A stretch of DNA of 64,000 bases. It comes from JALORV01 sp035429805 (GTDB lineage Bacteria > Pseudomonadota > Gammaproteobacteria > Burkholderiales > Burkholderiaceae_F). Where the stretch lies: NCBI GenBank assembly GCA_035429805.1, contig DAOMFL010000010.1, positions 1 through 64,000 of the forward strand, given 5' to 3'. Positions within the stretch are counted from its first letter, which is position 1; the number at the start of each line of letters is the position of its first letter. The position numbers and the translations under genes are program-made. Positions 1 to 7,517 of the stretch are shown here, piece after piece. The notes below the pieces were generated by a model. That model had not been told where the DNA came from. It was given only the letters and a program-made list of their open reading frames with translations, and made no database searches.

Positions 1-229
1 AGCGGCGGCCGATCAGGCGCTTGACCGCGTACAGCGTGTTCTTGGCGTTGGTGACCGCCTGCCGCTTGGCCGGCGCGCCGACCAGGATCTCTCCGTCGTC
101 CAGGTATGCGATGACCGACGGCGTCGTGCGGGCGCCCTCGGCGTTTTCGATGACCTTGACCTGGTCGCCCTCCATCACCGCCACGGCGGAGTTGGTAGTC
201 CCGAGGTCGATTCCGATGATCTTTGCCAT
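1..229 (-). CDS. dnaK: DnaK (Hsp70 chaperone), N-terminal fragment cut by the window edge
   Basis: This is the cytoplasmic Hsp70 ATPase chaperone that works with GrpE and DnaJ. Only the first 76 codons lie in the window. They read MAKIIGIDLGTTNSAVAVM and continue with the phosphate-1 ATP-binding loop and the family segment EGARTTPSVIAY, which is diagnostic for DnaK. The ATG at 229-227 has a GAGGGG ribosome site about ten bases upstream. grpE lies 109 bp upstream on the same strand, the usual grpE-dnaK order. A sigma-32-like promoter sits in the gap. Confidence 0.97.
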   Translation of the reverse strand, partial: MAKIIGIDLGTTNSAVAVMEGDQVKVIENAEGARTTPSVIAYLDDGEILVGAPAKRQAVTNAKNTLYAVKRLIGRR

Positions 230-292
230 TTGCGTTTTCCCCTCAACTTGAGCCGCCGGCCGTGGCCGATGCGACGATTTCTCACTGATCGC

Positions 293-321
293 TATATGCG
301 AGCCATCCCCCGTGTTTCAAC
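293..321 (-). promoter_or_regulatory. Candidate sigma-32 heat-shock promoter of dnaK
   Basis: Read on the minus strand, a -35 GTTGAAA (six of seven matches to CTTGAAA) is followed after 14 bases by CGCATATA, close to the CCCATNTA -10 of RpoH promoters. Transcription would start about 57 bases before the dnaK ATG. The motif is seen directly; the sigma factor is inferred. Confidence 0.5.
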
Positions 322-338
322 GCTGGCGACTCCTGAAT

Positions 339-896
339 TCACTTTGTTATGACGACCAGCGCCGGCCGCAGCACGCGTTCGGCGATGGTCCAGCCCTTCT
401 GCAGCACCGTGACAACCTGGTTCGCCGGGACGCCCGGCGTCGCCGGGACCGACGAAATCGCCTGATGAAAGTGCGGGTCGAACTTCTGACCGATCGGGTT
501 GATCTCTGCGAGCGCGTTCTTCTCGAAGGCGGCGCGCAACTGGCGCAGCGTCAGTTCAACGCCCTCGCGCAGCCGGTCGGCCGGGGCGTCCTTCGCCTCG
601 AGCGCCTTCTCGAGGCTGTCGATGACCGGCACCAGCCCCTCGGCAAACGACTCGATAGCGAACTTGTGCGCCCGGGCAACTTCATCCTGGCCACGGCGGC
701 GGATGTTTTCAGCATCCGCCTTGGCGCGCAGGTAGAGGTCGTAATGCTCGTTGGCCTTGGCCAACGCGGCATCGAGTTCCTTCTCGACGTCGGTGACGGT
801 GGCGGATCCGAGTGTGGGCTGCTCGGCCGACGGGGCCGCGGCCTCCTGCCCCGCAACGGTCGGTTCGACCGCCACGCCGGGGTCCGGGTGTGACAT
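339..896 (-). CDS. grpE: GrpE, nucleotide exchange factor of DnaK
   Basis: GrpE releases ADP from DnaK in the heat-shock chaperone cycle and acts as a cytoplasmic dimer. The 185-residue product has a Pro/Ala-rich disordered N-terminus, a long charged helix (about residues 40-90) and the C-terminal beta domain with NPIGQKFDPHFHQAIS and the closing WTIAERVLRPALVVI, all typical of GrpE. Length is normal for the family. The start ATG has a strong GGAGGAG site. It precedes dnaK on the same strand and has its own heat-shock-like promoter. Confidence 0.96.
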   Translation of the reverse strand: MSHPDPGVAVEPTVAGQEAAAPSAEQPTLGSATVTDVEKELDAALAKANEHYDLYLRAKADAENIRRRGQDEVARAHKFAIESFAEGLVPVIDSLEKALEAKDAPADRLREGVELTLRQLRAAFEKNALAEINPIGQKFDPHFHQAISSVPATPGVPANQVVTVLQKGWTIAERVLRPALVVITK

Positions 897-1221
897 AGCT
901 CCTCCGGGCTTTCTGTTTTGATTTCAGGTACTTGGAGGATCTGTGGGCAAACCTGCCGAAATCAAGCTCTGCAACGACATATGGGCCCCGAAAATTCCTC
1001 GCCGAAGTACCGTCCCCGCAGCGGCCGGGCCCGCGTCGAACCGGCCACCGATCCACCGCAACCCGTCGGCTGCGCCCTTCCGTCCGGCGCGACGACCGGG
1101 TTCACCTTCATCGCTTCGGATGAAAGATCGACCGAGCGATCTCGCGGTAACGTGGGATCGGATGATCTTCCTTCGCGATGGAGCGATCAGTACAACGTGA
1201 ACTGTCTGTTTCGATGACGAC
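897..1221. other. 325-bp intergenic region between divergent grpE and the 1222 gene
   Basis: I see no convincing gene here. The short open frames lack ribosome sites and recognisable products. The end near grpE holds its ribosome site and a candidate heat-shock promoter. The other end has a TACAAC -10-like hexamer about 25 bases before the 1222 gene. No CIRCE (HrcA operator) inverted repeat is visible. Confidence 0.6.
940..966 (-). promoter_or_regulatory. Candidate sigma-32 promoter of grpE
   Basis: On the minus strand CTTGATT (960-966) is followed after 12 bases by CCCACAGA (940-947). This resembles the RpoH consensus CTTGAAA/CCCCATNT with short spacing, and ends about 40 bases before the grpE ATG. 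It is weaker than the dnaK candidate. Confidence 0.35.
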
Positions 1222-1578
1222 ATGACCAGCATGCAGGATTCCCGACCGGACCGTTCCGCACGCAGTTCGGAGAGCTTTGGCGCCCAGGCGCCGATTGCGC
1301 TGATGGGTCTCGCCGCGATCGCGGTCATCACGCTGATCAACCTCAACGCGCGACCGGCCGCGGCATTGCCGCCCCCCGGCGTGGCCGCGACCTGCACCGA
1401 ATGCGGTACCGTGACGGCGATCCGGCGTTCGGCGCATTCGTCCCCTGTGTACTTCGTCGAGGTGCAGATGCTCGACGGATCGACGCGGGTGGTGCAACAG
1501 CTGTCGATCGGCTTCAAGGTAGGAGACTTCGTGCAGGTCAACGGCAACGCGCTTTCACTGCGTCCGCAGTCATCCTGA
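1222..1578 (+). CDS. Small membrane-anchored protein with a SlyB-like C-terminal half
   Basis: The 118-residue protein has a hydrophobic segment at about residues 24-42 (APIALMGLAAIAVITLINL), then CTECGTVTAIRR and a small beta-rich domain with VEVQMLDGSTRVVQQ and FKVGDFVQVNG. That C-terminal half resembles the last part of SlyB/glycine-zipper outer-membrane lipoproteins, but the glycine zipper and lipobox are absent. It is probably anchored in the inner membrane with the domain in the periplasm. A second ATG lies three codons downstream (1231), and neither has a clear ribosome site. It converges on hemH. Function is unknown. Confidence 0.7.
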   Translation: MTSMQDSRPDRSARSSESFGAQAPIALMGLAAIAVITLINLNARPAAALPPPGVAATCTECGTVTAIRRSAHSSPVYFVEVQMLDGSTRVVQQLSIGFKVGDFVQVNGNALSLRPQSS

Positions 1579-1595
1579 ACGGCCAGTACAGCCGC

Positions 1596-1609
1596 GCGCC
1601 CGAGGGCGC
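1596..1609. terminator. Possible weak bidirectional terminator
   Basis: A compact hairpin (GCGCC-CGAG-GGCGC) lies between the convergent 1222 gene and hemH. On the plus strand it is followed by a short ATTTT run (1614-1618). No good T-run follows on the other strand, so efficiency is doubtful. Confidence 0.35.
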
Positions 1610-1624
1610 CCGCAATTTTCCCGG

Positions 1625-2737
1625 CTAGATCTTCGCGCCCAGTGCCAGGGCGCGCTCCCGCACCGTCTCCGCATCGGCCGCCAGCGCGGCAACGTCCTCG
1701 CGGGTCACAGGCCAGCCCTGCATGTGCTGGACGCACAGGTCGGCCAGCGCGGATATGAACGGTGGCGCTCCGTTGAGACACGGGATGTAGCGATACTCCC
1801 TGCCGCCGGCCGCGATGAACGCGTCGCGCCCCTCCATCGCGATCTCTTCGAGCGTCTCGAGGCAGTCGGCGGGAAAGCCCGGGCAGATGACGTCGACCGC
1901 CTCGGCTCCGCCTCGTGCCAGCCCTTCCAGCGTGGGCGCGGTATACGGCTGCAACCACTCGGCACGACCGAAGCGCGACTGGAAGGTCAGTACATACTCG
2001 CCCGGCGCCAGACCCAGCGCGTCCGCCAGCAGGCGCCCGGTCTTCTGGCATTCACAGTGGTAGGGATCGCCCAGTTGCAGAGTTCTCCTCGGCACGCCGT
2101 GAAAGCTCATCACCAGCTTGCCTCCGCGATCCTGCGCCCGCCCATTGCGCTTCCAGTGATCGAGCACGGACTGGCGCAGCGCGGCAATGTAGCCAGAATG
2201 ATCGTGGAAATGCTTCACCCAGCGCACTTCCGGGACGTTGCGCACGCGCTGCAGAACGTCGAACACGGCATCGAGCGCCGAAGCGGTCGTCGTCGCGGAA
2301 TACTGCGGGTACATCGGGACGATCAGAACCCGCTCGGTGCGATTCTCGGCCAGGCGCTGCAGCGCGGCCGGTATCGACGGCTCGCCATAACGCATCGCCA
2401 GTGTCACATCGACGTCGACGCCGCGGTCGCCGAGGTAGCCTCGCAGCAGCGTCGCCTGCAGCCGGGAGTGGACCAGCAGCGGCGAGCCCTGCCCGGTCCA
2501 GATCTTCGCGTACTTGGCCGCCGACCTGCGGGGCCGGACGGCCAGGATCACACCGTTGAGGATCGGCCACCAGAGCAGTCGCGGGATCTCGACCACCCGC
2601 GGATCGGAGAGAAATTCCCGCAGGTAGGCGCGCACCGGCCCCGGTTCCGGGGCGGATGGTGTACCCAGGTTGACGAGCAGCACCGCCGTCCGACCCGGCG
2701 TGCCGTGCCGGTACGGAGGTTCGGGCGAAAAAGCCAT
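1625..2737 (-). CDS. hemH: Ferrochelatase
   Basis: Ferrochelatase inserts Fe2+ into protoporphyrin IX, the last step of haem synthesis, at the cytoplasmic face of the membrane. The 370-residue product shows the early family segment LLVNLGTPSAPEPGPVRAYL, the metal-site histidine in MSFHGVPRR, and TFQSRFGRAEWLQPYT with the conserved glutamate. Length matches bacterial HemH. I chose the ATG at 2737 because it gives MAFSPEPPYRHG with an AAGG site about ten bases upstream; a 16-codon longer reading starts at 2785. Its place beside grpE-dnaK is usual for Betaproteobacteria. Confidence 0.96.
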   Translation of the reverse strand: MAFSPEPPYRHGTPGRTAVLLVNLGTPSAPEPGPVRAYLREFLSDPRVVEIPRLLWWPILNGVILAVRPRRSAAKYAKIWTGQGSPLLVHSRLQATLLRGYLGDRGVDVDVTLAMRYGEPSIPAALQRLAENRTERVLIVPMYPQYSATTTASALDAVFDVLQRVRNVPEVRWVKHFHDHSGYIAALRQSVLDHWKRNGRAQDRGGKLVMSFHGVPRRTLQLGDPYHCECQKTGRLLADALGLAPGEYVLTFQSRFGRAEWLQPYTAPTLEGLARGGAEAVDVICPGFPADCLETLEEIAMEGRDAFIAAGGREYRYIPCLNGAPPFISALADLCVQHMQGWPVTREDVAALAADAETVRERALALGAKI

Positions 2738-2920
2738 GATTTGGGTGCCTTTTGATGTGATCCACAGGACCACTGCGCGCCGCATTCTAGGGTGTTGAAC
2801 GCTGGTACTCCGGCGACGTCCGCAGGTGGGGGCGGAGCGCCGCCGGGCTTGAGATCATCCGGGCGCATTAGCGTCGAGCCGCGTATGACCGGCCGAACAG
2901 TCGATCGCGACCGACATGGT

Positions 2921-2941
2921 GCATGGGAAATAATCCCATGC
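2921..2941. promoter_or_regulatory. Inverted repeat over a -10-like sequence, candidate operator
   Basis: GCATGGGA and TCCCATGC form a perfect 8-bp inverted repeat around AATAA. The centre contains an AATAAT -10-like hexamer (2929-2934) about 50 bases before the GTG of the DUF6502 gene. A dimeric repressor bound here would block that promoter, and the repeat also lies upstream of divergent hemH. No regulator is identified. Confidence 0.4.
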
Positions 2942-2982
2942 AGGGGCCCAGCTGATCGCAAGAGTAGAAGTCACACAAGAAC

Positions 2983-3882
2983 GTGAACGAGACGCCTGGA
3001 ACCCCCACTCGCGCCGATGCTCTCCTCGAGGAAAGCGTGGCGATGCTGGCACCGCTGGTGCAACTGCTGGTCGCCAGCGGAGTCACGTACCCGCAGTTCG
3101 CAGCCGCGCTCAAGTCGAGCTTCCTGCGTGCAGCGCATGCCGAGCTCGAACGCGGATCGAAGCGGGTGACCGATTCGGCCATCAGCCTGCTGTCGGGCAT
3201 CCATCGTAAGGACGTGCGGGCACTGACATCGGACGGCGTCCTCAAGACGCAACGCTTCGACCGGATGCAGTCCCTGCCGGACGAACTTTTCACGCGCTGG
3301 ACCAACGACCCCAACTATCTCGACGCCGATGGACTGCCCAGGGTGCTGCCGTTCCGCGGCCGCACTCCGGACGAACCTTCGTTCGAACAGCTGACGCAGT
3401 CGATTTCGCGTGACTTCCACGCCCGCTCGATCCTCGACGAACTGGTGCGCCTGGGCATCGCCGATGTCCAGGCCGACACCGTCAGGCTGAGAATGGTCAC
3501 GTACGTGCCGCAGGAGGACTTCGGGAAGACCCTGCGCTACGTGCGCGAAAACGTGGCGGATCATCTCGCTGCCGCGTCGCAGAACCTGCGGGCGGTGAAG
3601 GACGGCGACCACGGCCCGTTCCTCGAGCAGAGCCTTTATGCGGACGAACTCTCGGCTGAGTCCGTCATGGAACTGCATCGCCTGGCGCGCAGGATCTGGG
3701 AATCCGCGCTGCGGCGCATGTTCGCCCTGGCGAACGAACGCGAACGCATCGATGTGCAGGGCGCGCCTGGCTCGCAGGTCATGCGCCTGAGGTTCGGCGC
3801 GTACTTCTATTCCGAGGCTGCGACACCGCTGTCGGAACTGCAGGACCTGCCGCTCGAGAACACGAAGGACCCGACTCCATGA
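2983..3882 (+). CDS. DUF6502 family protein
   Basis: I recognise the 299-residue product as the DUF6502 family, which has no known biochemical role. It is soluble, with no signal peptide or membrane segment. The N-terminal part (about residues 12-100) looks helical and winged-helix-like: a helix pair around VTYPQFAAALKSSFLRAAHAE, then SGIHRKDVRAL and LPDELFTRWTNDPNYLDADG. The C-terminal half is helical (SVMELHRLARRIWESALRRMF). The start is GTG with a modest AGAAG site. Its stop overlaps the next ATG (ATGA), so it is translationally coupled to a DUF5666 lipoprotein. A DNA-binding role is only an inference. Confidence 0.8.
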   Translation: MNETPGTPTRADALLEESVAMLAPLVQLLVASGVTYPQFAAALKSSFLRAAHAELERGSKRVTDSAISLLSGIHRKDVRALTSDGVLKTQRFDRMQSLPDELFTRWTNDPNYLDADGLPRVLPFRGRTPDEPSFEQLTQSISRDFHARSILDELVRLGIADVQADTVRLRMVTYVPQEDFGKTLRYVRENVADHLAAASQNLRAVKDGDHGPFLEQSLYADELSAESVMELHRLARRIWESALRRMFALANERERIDVQGAPGSQVMRLRFGAYFYSEAATPLSELQDLPLENTKDPTP

Positions 3883-5684
3883 AGACCTTGCGAACCGTTG
3901 CCTCATGGCTGTTCGCCGCTGTGCTGGCCGCCTGCGGGGGCGGCGGCGAGATGGTCGCCCGCATCGGCAGCGGCGGCAGCGGCGCACCGGTCGAAGTGGG
4001 CATCGGCGATGTCGGCGGCTTCGGCAGCATCATCGTCAACGGCCAGCACTACGACGAAACCATGGCGCAGTTCGCGGTCGACGAGCGCCCGGATCAGGTC
4101 ACGCCGGCCAGCGTTGCCGCGGTCGCGCTCGGCGTGCAGCTGCAGTTCCAGCATCAGGGTAACCGCATGACGCAGGCCACCGCGGCGGCCGAAGTCATCG
4201 GACCGGTGACCTCGGTTTCGGCCGGCAGCCTCGTCGTCATGGGGCAAACGGTGCTCGTCAATGCCGACGCGGCCGCGCCGACCGTCTTTGACGGCTTCGT
4301 GGACCTCACCGAACTTCCCGCCCAGATTGTCGAAGTCCACGGCCAGCGCAACGCGAGCGGTGCGATCCAGGCCACGCGGATCCAGGTGCGCCCCGCGACG
4401 AGCGTGCTGCGCGTCGCCGGCACGGTCAGGAATCTTGCAAATGGCGCGTTCCAGATTGGATCCCTGACGATTCGCGCCTCGCAGGCGGCGGTCGTACCGT
4501 CCGGGATGGCGCTCGCCGATGGCCAGCGCGTGGCGGCGTGGACGGATCAGCCACTCGCGAACGGCGAACTCGCGGCCCGCGTCATCCGGGTAGGCGGCCC
4601 GGCGATCCCCACCGACGCCATGCTCACGGTCGAGGGTCTCGTCACCGAAATCCAGGGCGGCACGCTGAAGATTGCGGGCGTCAAAATCGACGTCAGCGCC
4701 GCGCAGTGGGTCGGCGGCACGGCAGCGGACCTGCGCGTCGGCCGCTCGGTTCGCGCGACCGGCGCCTACGCCGCGAACGTGCTGAAGGCCACGCGCGTCG
4801 AGCTGCTTTCGACCGCAGCGGCACACATCGAGCTGAACGGCGCGGTGACCGGATTCGTAAACAGCGCCAGCGTGTTCCGCGTCCGCGACACCGCGACGAA
4901 GGTCACGCCGCAGACGATGTTCGTCCGCGGCGATGCATCCAATCTCGGCGACGGCGTGCTGGTCAAGGTCGAAGGCCAGGTCGTGAACGGAGTGGTCGAA
5001 GCCGCGACGCTCGAATTTCAGCCCCCCTCTGCCGGCATCGCGCGTGTGCTGTTCGGCACCGTGTCCGGCGTGCAGGACATCGCGGGCGGAAAGAAGTTTG
5101 TGCTGGCGCCGTTGCCGTACAACATCGAAACCACCGCGGCCACGTCATTCAGGAAGGGCAACGCGAGCGACCTCAAGGACGGCCGCAACATCAAGGTCAA
5201 GGGCACTTACGACGGCCTGCGCTTCGTCGCAGACGAGATCCAGTTCATGGACAACGTGCAGGACCCGCCGACCTTCTCGCTCGACGGCACAGCAAGCAAC
5301 GTCCAGCCGGCGTCGTTCACCGTTGATGGCAAGAGCGTGAACCTGACGGCGCAGACTCAGTACTCGCCGTCGCAGTCCGCACTGAAGAACGGCGTTCGGG
5401 TTTCAGTCGAAGCGGTCAAGCTCAATGGCCAACTCTATGCCAGCACCGTCGAGGTCGAGGATGCGTCGGGCGGGAGCGCCTCGGTGCGCGGCATCGTCAG
5501 CGGGCGAGCCGACGACACCGTGATGGAGTTCCTGGTCGGCGCGCAGCGCGTCAGTGTCGCCGCCAGTCCGCAGGTCGTCCCCGGCAGCAAATCGCTGAAG
5601 GACATTAGGAACGGCACCGATCTCGAGGTCGACGGCACGATCTCCAGCGGCGTGCTCAAAGCGACCCGGGTGAAGTTCCGATGA
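3879..5684 (+). CDS. Lipoprotein built of tandem DUF5666-like repeats
   Basis: The 601-residue product starts with a lipoprotein signal (cleavage before Cys19 in VLAACGGGG), so it is probably anchored to a membrane facing the periplasm or outside. The rest is about seven beta-rich repeats of 60-75 residues. Each has a short strand, a V/I-x-G turn, a central D-L-x-x-G-x-x-V-x-V-x-G segment and an ending like LKATRVELL or LKATRVKFR. This is the DUF5666 pattern, probably an OB-like barrel. It overlaps the DUF6502 gene by four bases. Function is unknown; ligand or surface binding is a guess. Confidence 0.82.
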   Translation: MKTLRTVASWLFAAVLAACGGGGEMVARIGSGGSGAPVEVGIGDVGGFGSIIVNGQHYDETMAQFAVDERPDQVTPASVAAVALGVQLQFQHQGNRMTQATAAAEVIGPVTSVSAGSLVVMGQTVLVNADAAAPTVFDGFVDLTELPAQIVEVHGQRNASGAIQATRIQVRPATSVLRVAGTVRNLANGAFQIGSLTIRASQAAVVPSGMALADGQRVAAWTDQPLANGELAARVIRVGGPAIPTDAMLTVEGLVTEIQGGTLKIAGVKIDVSAAQWVGGTAADLRVGRSVRATGAYAANVLKATRVELLSTAAAHIELNGAVTGFVNSASVFRVRDTATKVTPQTMFVRGDASNLGDGVLVKVEGQVVNGVVEAATLEFQPPSAGIARVLFGTVSGVQDIAGGKKFVLAPLPYNIETTAATSFRKGNASDLKDGRNIKVKGTYDGLRFVADEIQFMDNVQDPPTFSLDGTASNVQPASFTVDGKSVNLTAQTQYSPSQSALKNGVRVSVEAVKLNGQLYASTVEVEDASGGSASVRGIVSGRADDTVMEFLVGAQRVSVAASPQVVPGSKSLKDIRNGTDLEVDGTISSGVLKATRVKFR

Positions 5685-5730
5685 AGGGGCGCGTCCCACC
5701 GCCCCGGCCTGCCGCGCCGCGCCGCTGCAG

Positions 5731-6069
5731 TCAGCGCAGGCCGTAGCGCGCCTTCACGCGCGGGTTGCGGAACACCAGCGCCGACAACGCAGTGAACAGC
5801 GCCACGCTGCCGAGGATCACCGTGAGGCGCGTCCAGGGCTGGCCAAGAGCGACGCGCTGCTGCGCAAGGCCAAAGACGGTCCACAACCACTCCGCGGCGC
5901 CCAACAGCAGCACGACCTGCGCGAGGCGCGCGGTCCAGACGCGCGGCAGCGACAGCAGGAGCACGACCACGACGCAGCCGATCGCCATCCACCAGGCGCC
6001 GGCGCGATAGAAGTGGGCCGCCAGCACGGCAAGCGACAGGACTGGCGCGGCCAACAACAGTCTGTACAT
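5731..6069 (-). CDS. Small integral membrane protein next to nitric-oxide genes
   Basis: The 112-residue product is almost wholly hydrophobic, with about four membrane helices (residues 3-20, 25-43, 48-68 and 82-100) and a basic tail RNPRVKARYGLR that should be cytoplasmic by the positive-inside rule. I do not recognise the family firmly. It diverges from the YgbA-type gene, and an FNR/Dnr-like box lies 54 bases before its ATG, which suggests induction with the nitric-oxide response. A role in that stress is inferred only from context. Confidence 0.65.
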   Translation of the reverse strand: MYRLLLAAPVLSLAVLAAHFYRAGAWWMAIGCVVVVLLLSLPRVWTARLAQVVLLLGAAEWLWTVFGLAQQRVALGQPWTRLTVILGSVALFTALSALVFRNPRVKARYGLR

Positions 6070-6122
6070 CGATGCACTCCGCAGTTCGAAGCGCCAGCCT
6101 GACGCACGGCCACCGCACGGGT

Positions 6123-6136
6123 TTGACCACTGTCAG
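6123..6136. promoter_or_regulatory. FNR/Dnr-type box between the divergent 5731 and 6262 genes
   Basis: TTGACCACTGTCAG is a near-palindrome of the CRP/FNR-family form TTGAN-N4-NTCAA. It lies 54 bases upstream of the 5731-6069 gene, about the same distance as the better box upstream of ric. It is imperfect (last base G), so its activity is a proposal. Confidence 0.45.
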
Positions 6137-6261
6137 GCGGCGCGACCGACCTGCCCCTCGGAGGGATCCACGGCCCCATGGCCTACCTCCACCGGGATAG
6201 AGCGCGGGCACGTTTGACTCAGCGCAGAGCCTGCGCGGCGTACTCCCTGCAGCATCGCGGC

Positions 6262-6711
6262 ATGAATCCCAGCAGCACTGAAGGCCCCACCTCGGGCATC
6301 GCACGCCGCGAAGCGCGGCTCGCCACGCCGCGGCTGGCGCGCGAACTGAAGACCATCGGCGTAATGCTGCGCATCTACTGCCGCGACCATCACGTCGGCG
6401 CGGCACGCGGCGAAGGCAACCTGTGCGGCGAGTGTGCGGCGCTGTTCGACTATGCGCGCAAGCGGCTGGCGGGATGCCCGTACGGACCTGACAAGCCGAC
6501 CTGCGCGAACTGCCAGATCCACTGCTATGGGCCGCAGCAGCGCGAGGCCGCCCGCGTGATGATGCGTTACGCGGGGCCGCGGATGATGTGGCGCCATCCG
6601 TGGCTCGCCATCGCGCACGTCCTCGACGGCAAGCGCCCGGCGCCGCCCAAGCCGCGCGCGGCGGCGCGGGCCGAAGCCTCGGCCGAAGCCACCGCTTCGA
6701 CGAAACCGTAG
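6262..6711 (+). CDS. YgbA-type nitrous oxide-stimulated promoter family protein
   Basis: The 149-residue protein belongs to the YgbA family (named 'nitrous oxide-stimulated promoter'), induced by nitric oxide in enteric bacteria. Diagnostic features are the basic start RELKTIGVMLRIYCRDHH and a cysteine set spread over NLCGECAALFDYA, GCPYG and PTCANCQIHCYGP, which could bind a metal or Fe-S cluster. The tail is Ala/Lys-rich and disordered. I chose ATG 6262 (MNPSSTEG) over an upstream frame extension of low complexity. It converges with ric, the other nitric-oxide gene here. Confidence 0.85.
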   Translation: MNPSSTEGPTSGIARREARLATPRLARELKTIGVMLRIYCRDHHVGAARGEGNLCGECAALFDYARKRLAGCPYGPDKPTCANCQIHCYGPQQREAARVMMRYAGPRMMWRHPWLAIAHVLDGKRPAPPKPRAAARAEASAEATASTKP

Positions 6712-6739
6712 CAACCGGCGCGCGTCTGCGCGCCGAGGT

Positions 6740-7387
6740 TCAAGCAAAGCGCGGAAACAGCAGATTGTTCTCGAGGTGCACGTGTTCGTGCACGTCGTCG
6801 ATCAGCTTGCGCAAGGCGGCGTAAAGCGCGCGCCATGTCGGGCAGGCCTCTTCGGGCAGTTCGAAGCCGTGCGCGAGTTCCTCGAGGTGATCGAGGCGCA
6901 TGCCGTGCTCGTCGTGTTCGAAGCGCATGCGTCCGATCGGCGCCGCGATCATCGGGTGGCCGCCCCGCATCATCATCGGGAACAGGATCTGCTCCTCCTT
7001 GGCCATGTGGTCGTCGAGCGCGGCCGCGGCCTCCTGCAGCGCGGCGTGCAGCCCGGCGGGCACCAGCGCATTGCCCGCGTGGCGCTGCTCCACGCGCTCG
7101 GCGAGCCGCAGCAGTTCGGGCAGTTCGCGCCGATGAGACTCGTGGTAGCGGGCCAGGATGTGGCCGATCAGCGCAACGGTTTCCTGCGGCGCCTCGGGCG
7201 GGGCGTCCGGAGCGAGCCGGCCGAGTTCGGCCTCGATCTGCTCCAGCGGCACCGCGCGCTCGGCGGCGGCCTCGGCCAACGGCCGCGCTCCGCCACAGCA
7301 GTAATCGATGCGATGCGCGCGGAATACCGCCGTTGCGCCGGGCAGTCGCGTGGCGATGTCGGCGACGGTCTGGTCTGCGTAACCCAT
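6740..7387 (-). CDS. ric: RIC (YtfE/ScdA-type) di-iron protein for Fe-S cluster repair
   Basis: RIC proteins restore Fe-S clusters damaged by nitric oxide or peroxide, in the cytoplasm. The 215-residue product has the N-terminal ScdA domain with AHRIDYCCGG, then a hemerythrin-like four-helix bundle whose iron ligands fall in YHESHRREL, DHMAKEEQILFP, FEHDEHGMRLDH and VHEHVHLENNLLFP. Length matches YtfE. AAGGAGGAAT gives a strong ribosome site. An FNR/Dnr-type box lies 54 bases upstream of the start, which fits induction by low oxygen or nitric oxide. Confidence 0.95.
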   Translation of the reverse strand: MGYADQTVADIATRLPGATAVFRAHRIDYCCGGARPLAEAAAERAVPLEQIEAELGRLAPDAPPEAPQETVALIGHILARYHESHRRELPELLRLAERVEQRHAGNALVPAGLHAALQEAAAALDDHMAKEEQILFPMMMRGGHPMIAAPIGRMRFEHDEHGMRLDHLEELAHGFELPEEACPTWRALYAALRKLIDDVHEHVHLENNLLFPRFA

Positions 7388-7440
7388 GATTCCTCCTTCA
7401 TGCAGTGCCAGCAGTCTCTGGCACCAACATGGGTTCGCAA

Positions 7441-7454
7441 TTGATGCGACTCAA
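7441..7454. promoter_or_regulatory. FNR/Dnr-type operator upstream of ric
   Basis: TTGATGCGACTCAA matches the CRP/FNR-family consensus TTGAT-N4-ATCAA at nine of ten specified bases. It lies 54 bases before the ric ATG, in the short gap after the prolyl oligopeptidase gene. Whether FNR or a nitric-oxide sensor of the Dnr/NnrR type binds it cannot be told from the site. Confidence 0.65.
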
Positions 7455-7517
7455 GCCGCGCAAGCCGAGGTAGGCGCAGCTACCTCCTTGGCGGCATTCC
7501 GATGGCTACCGAGCGGA

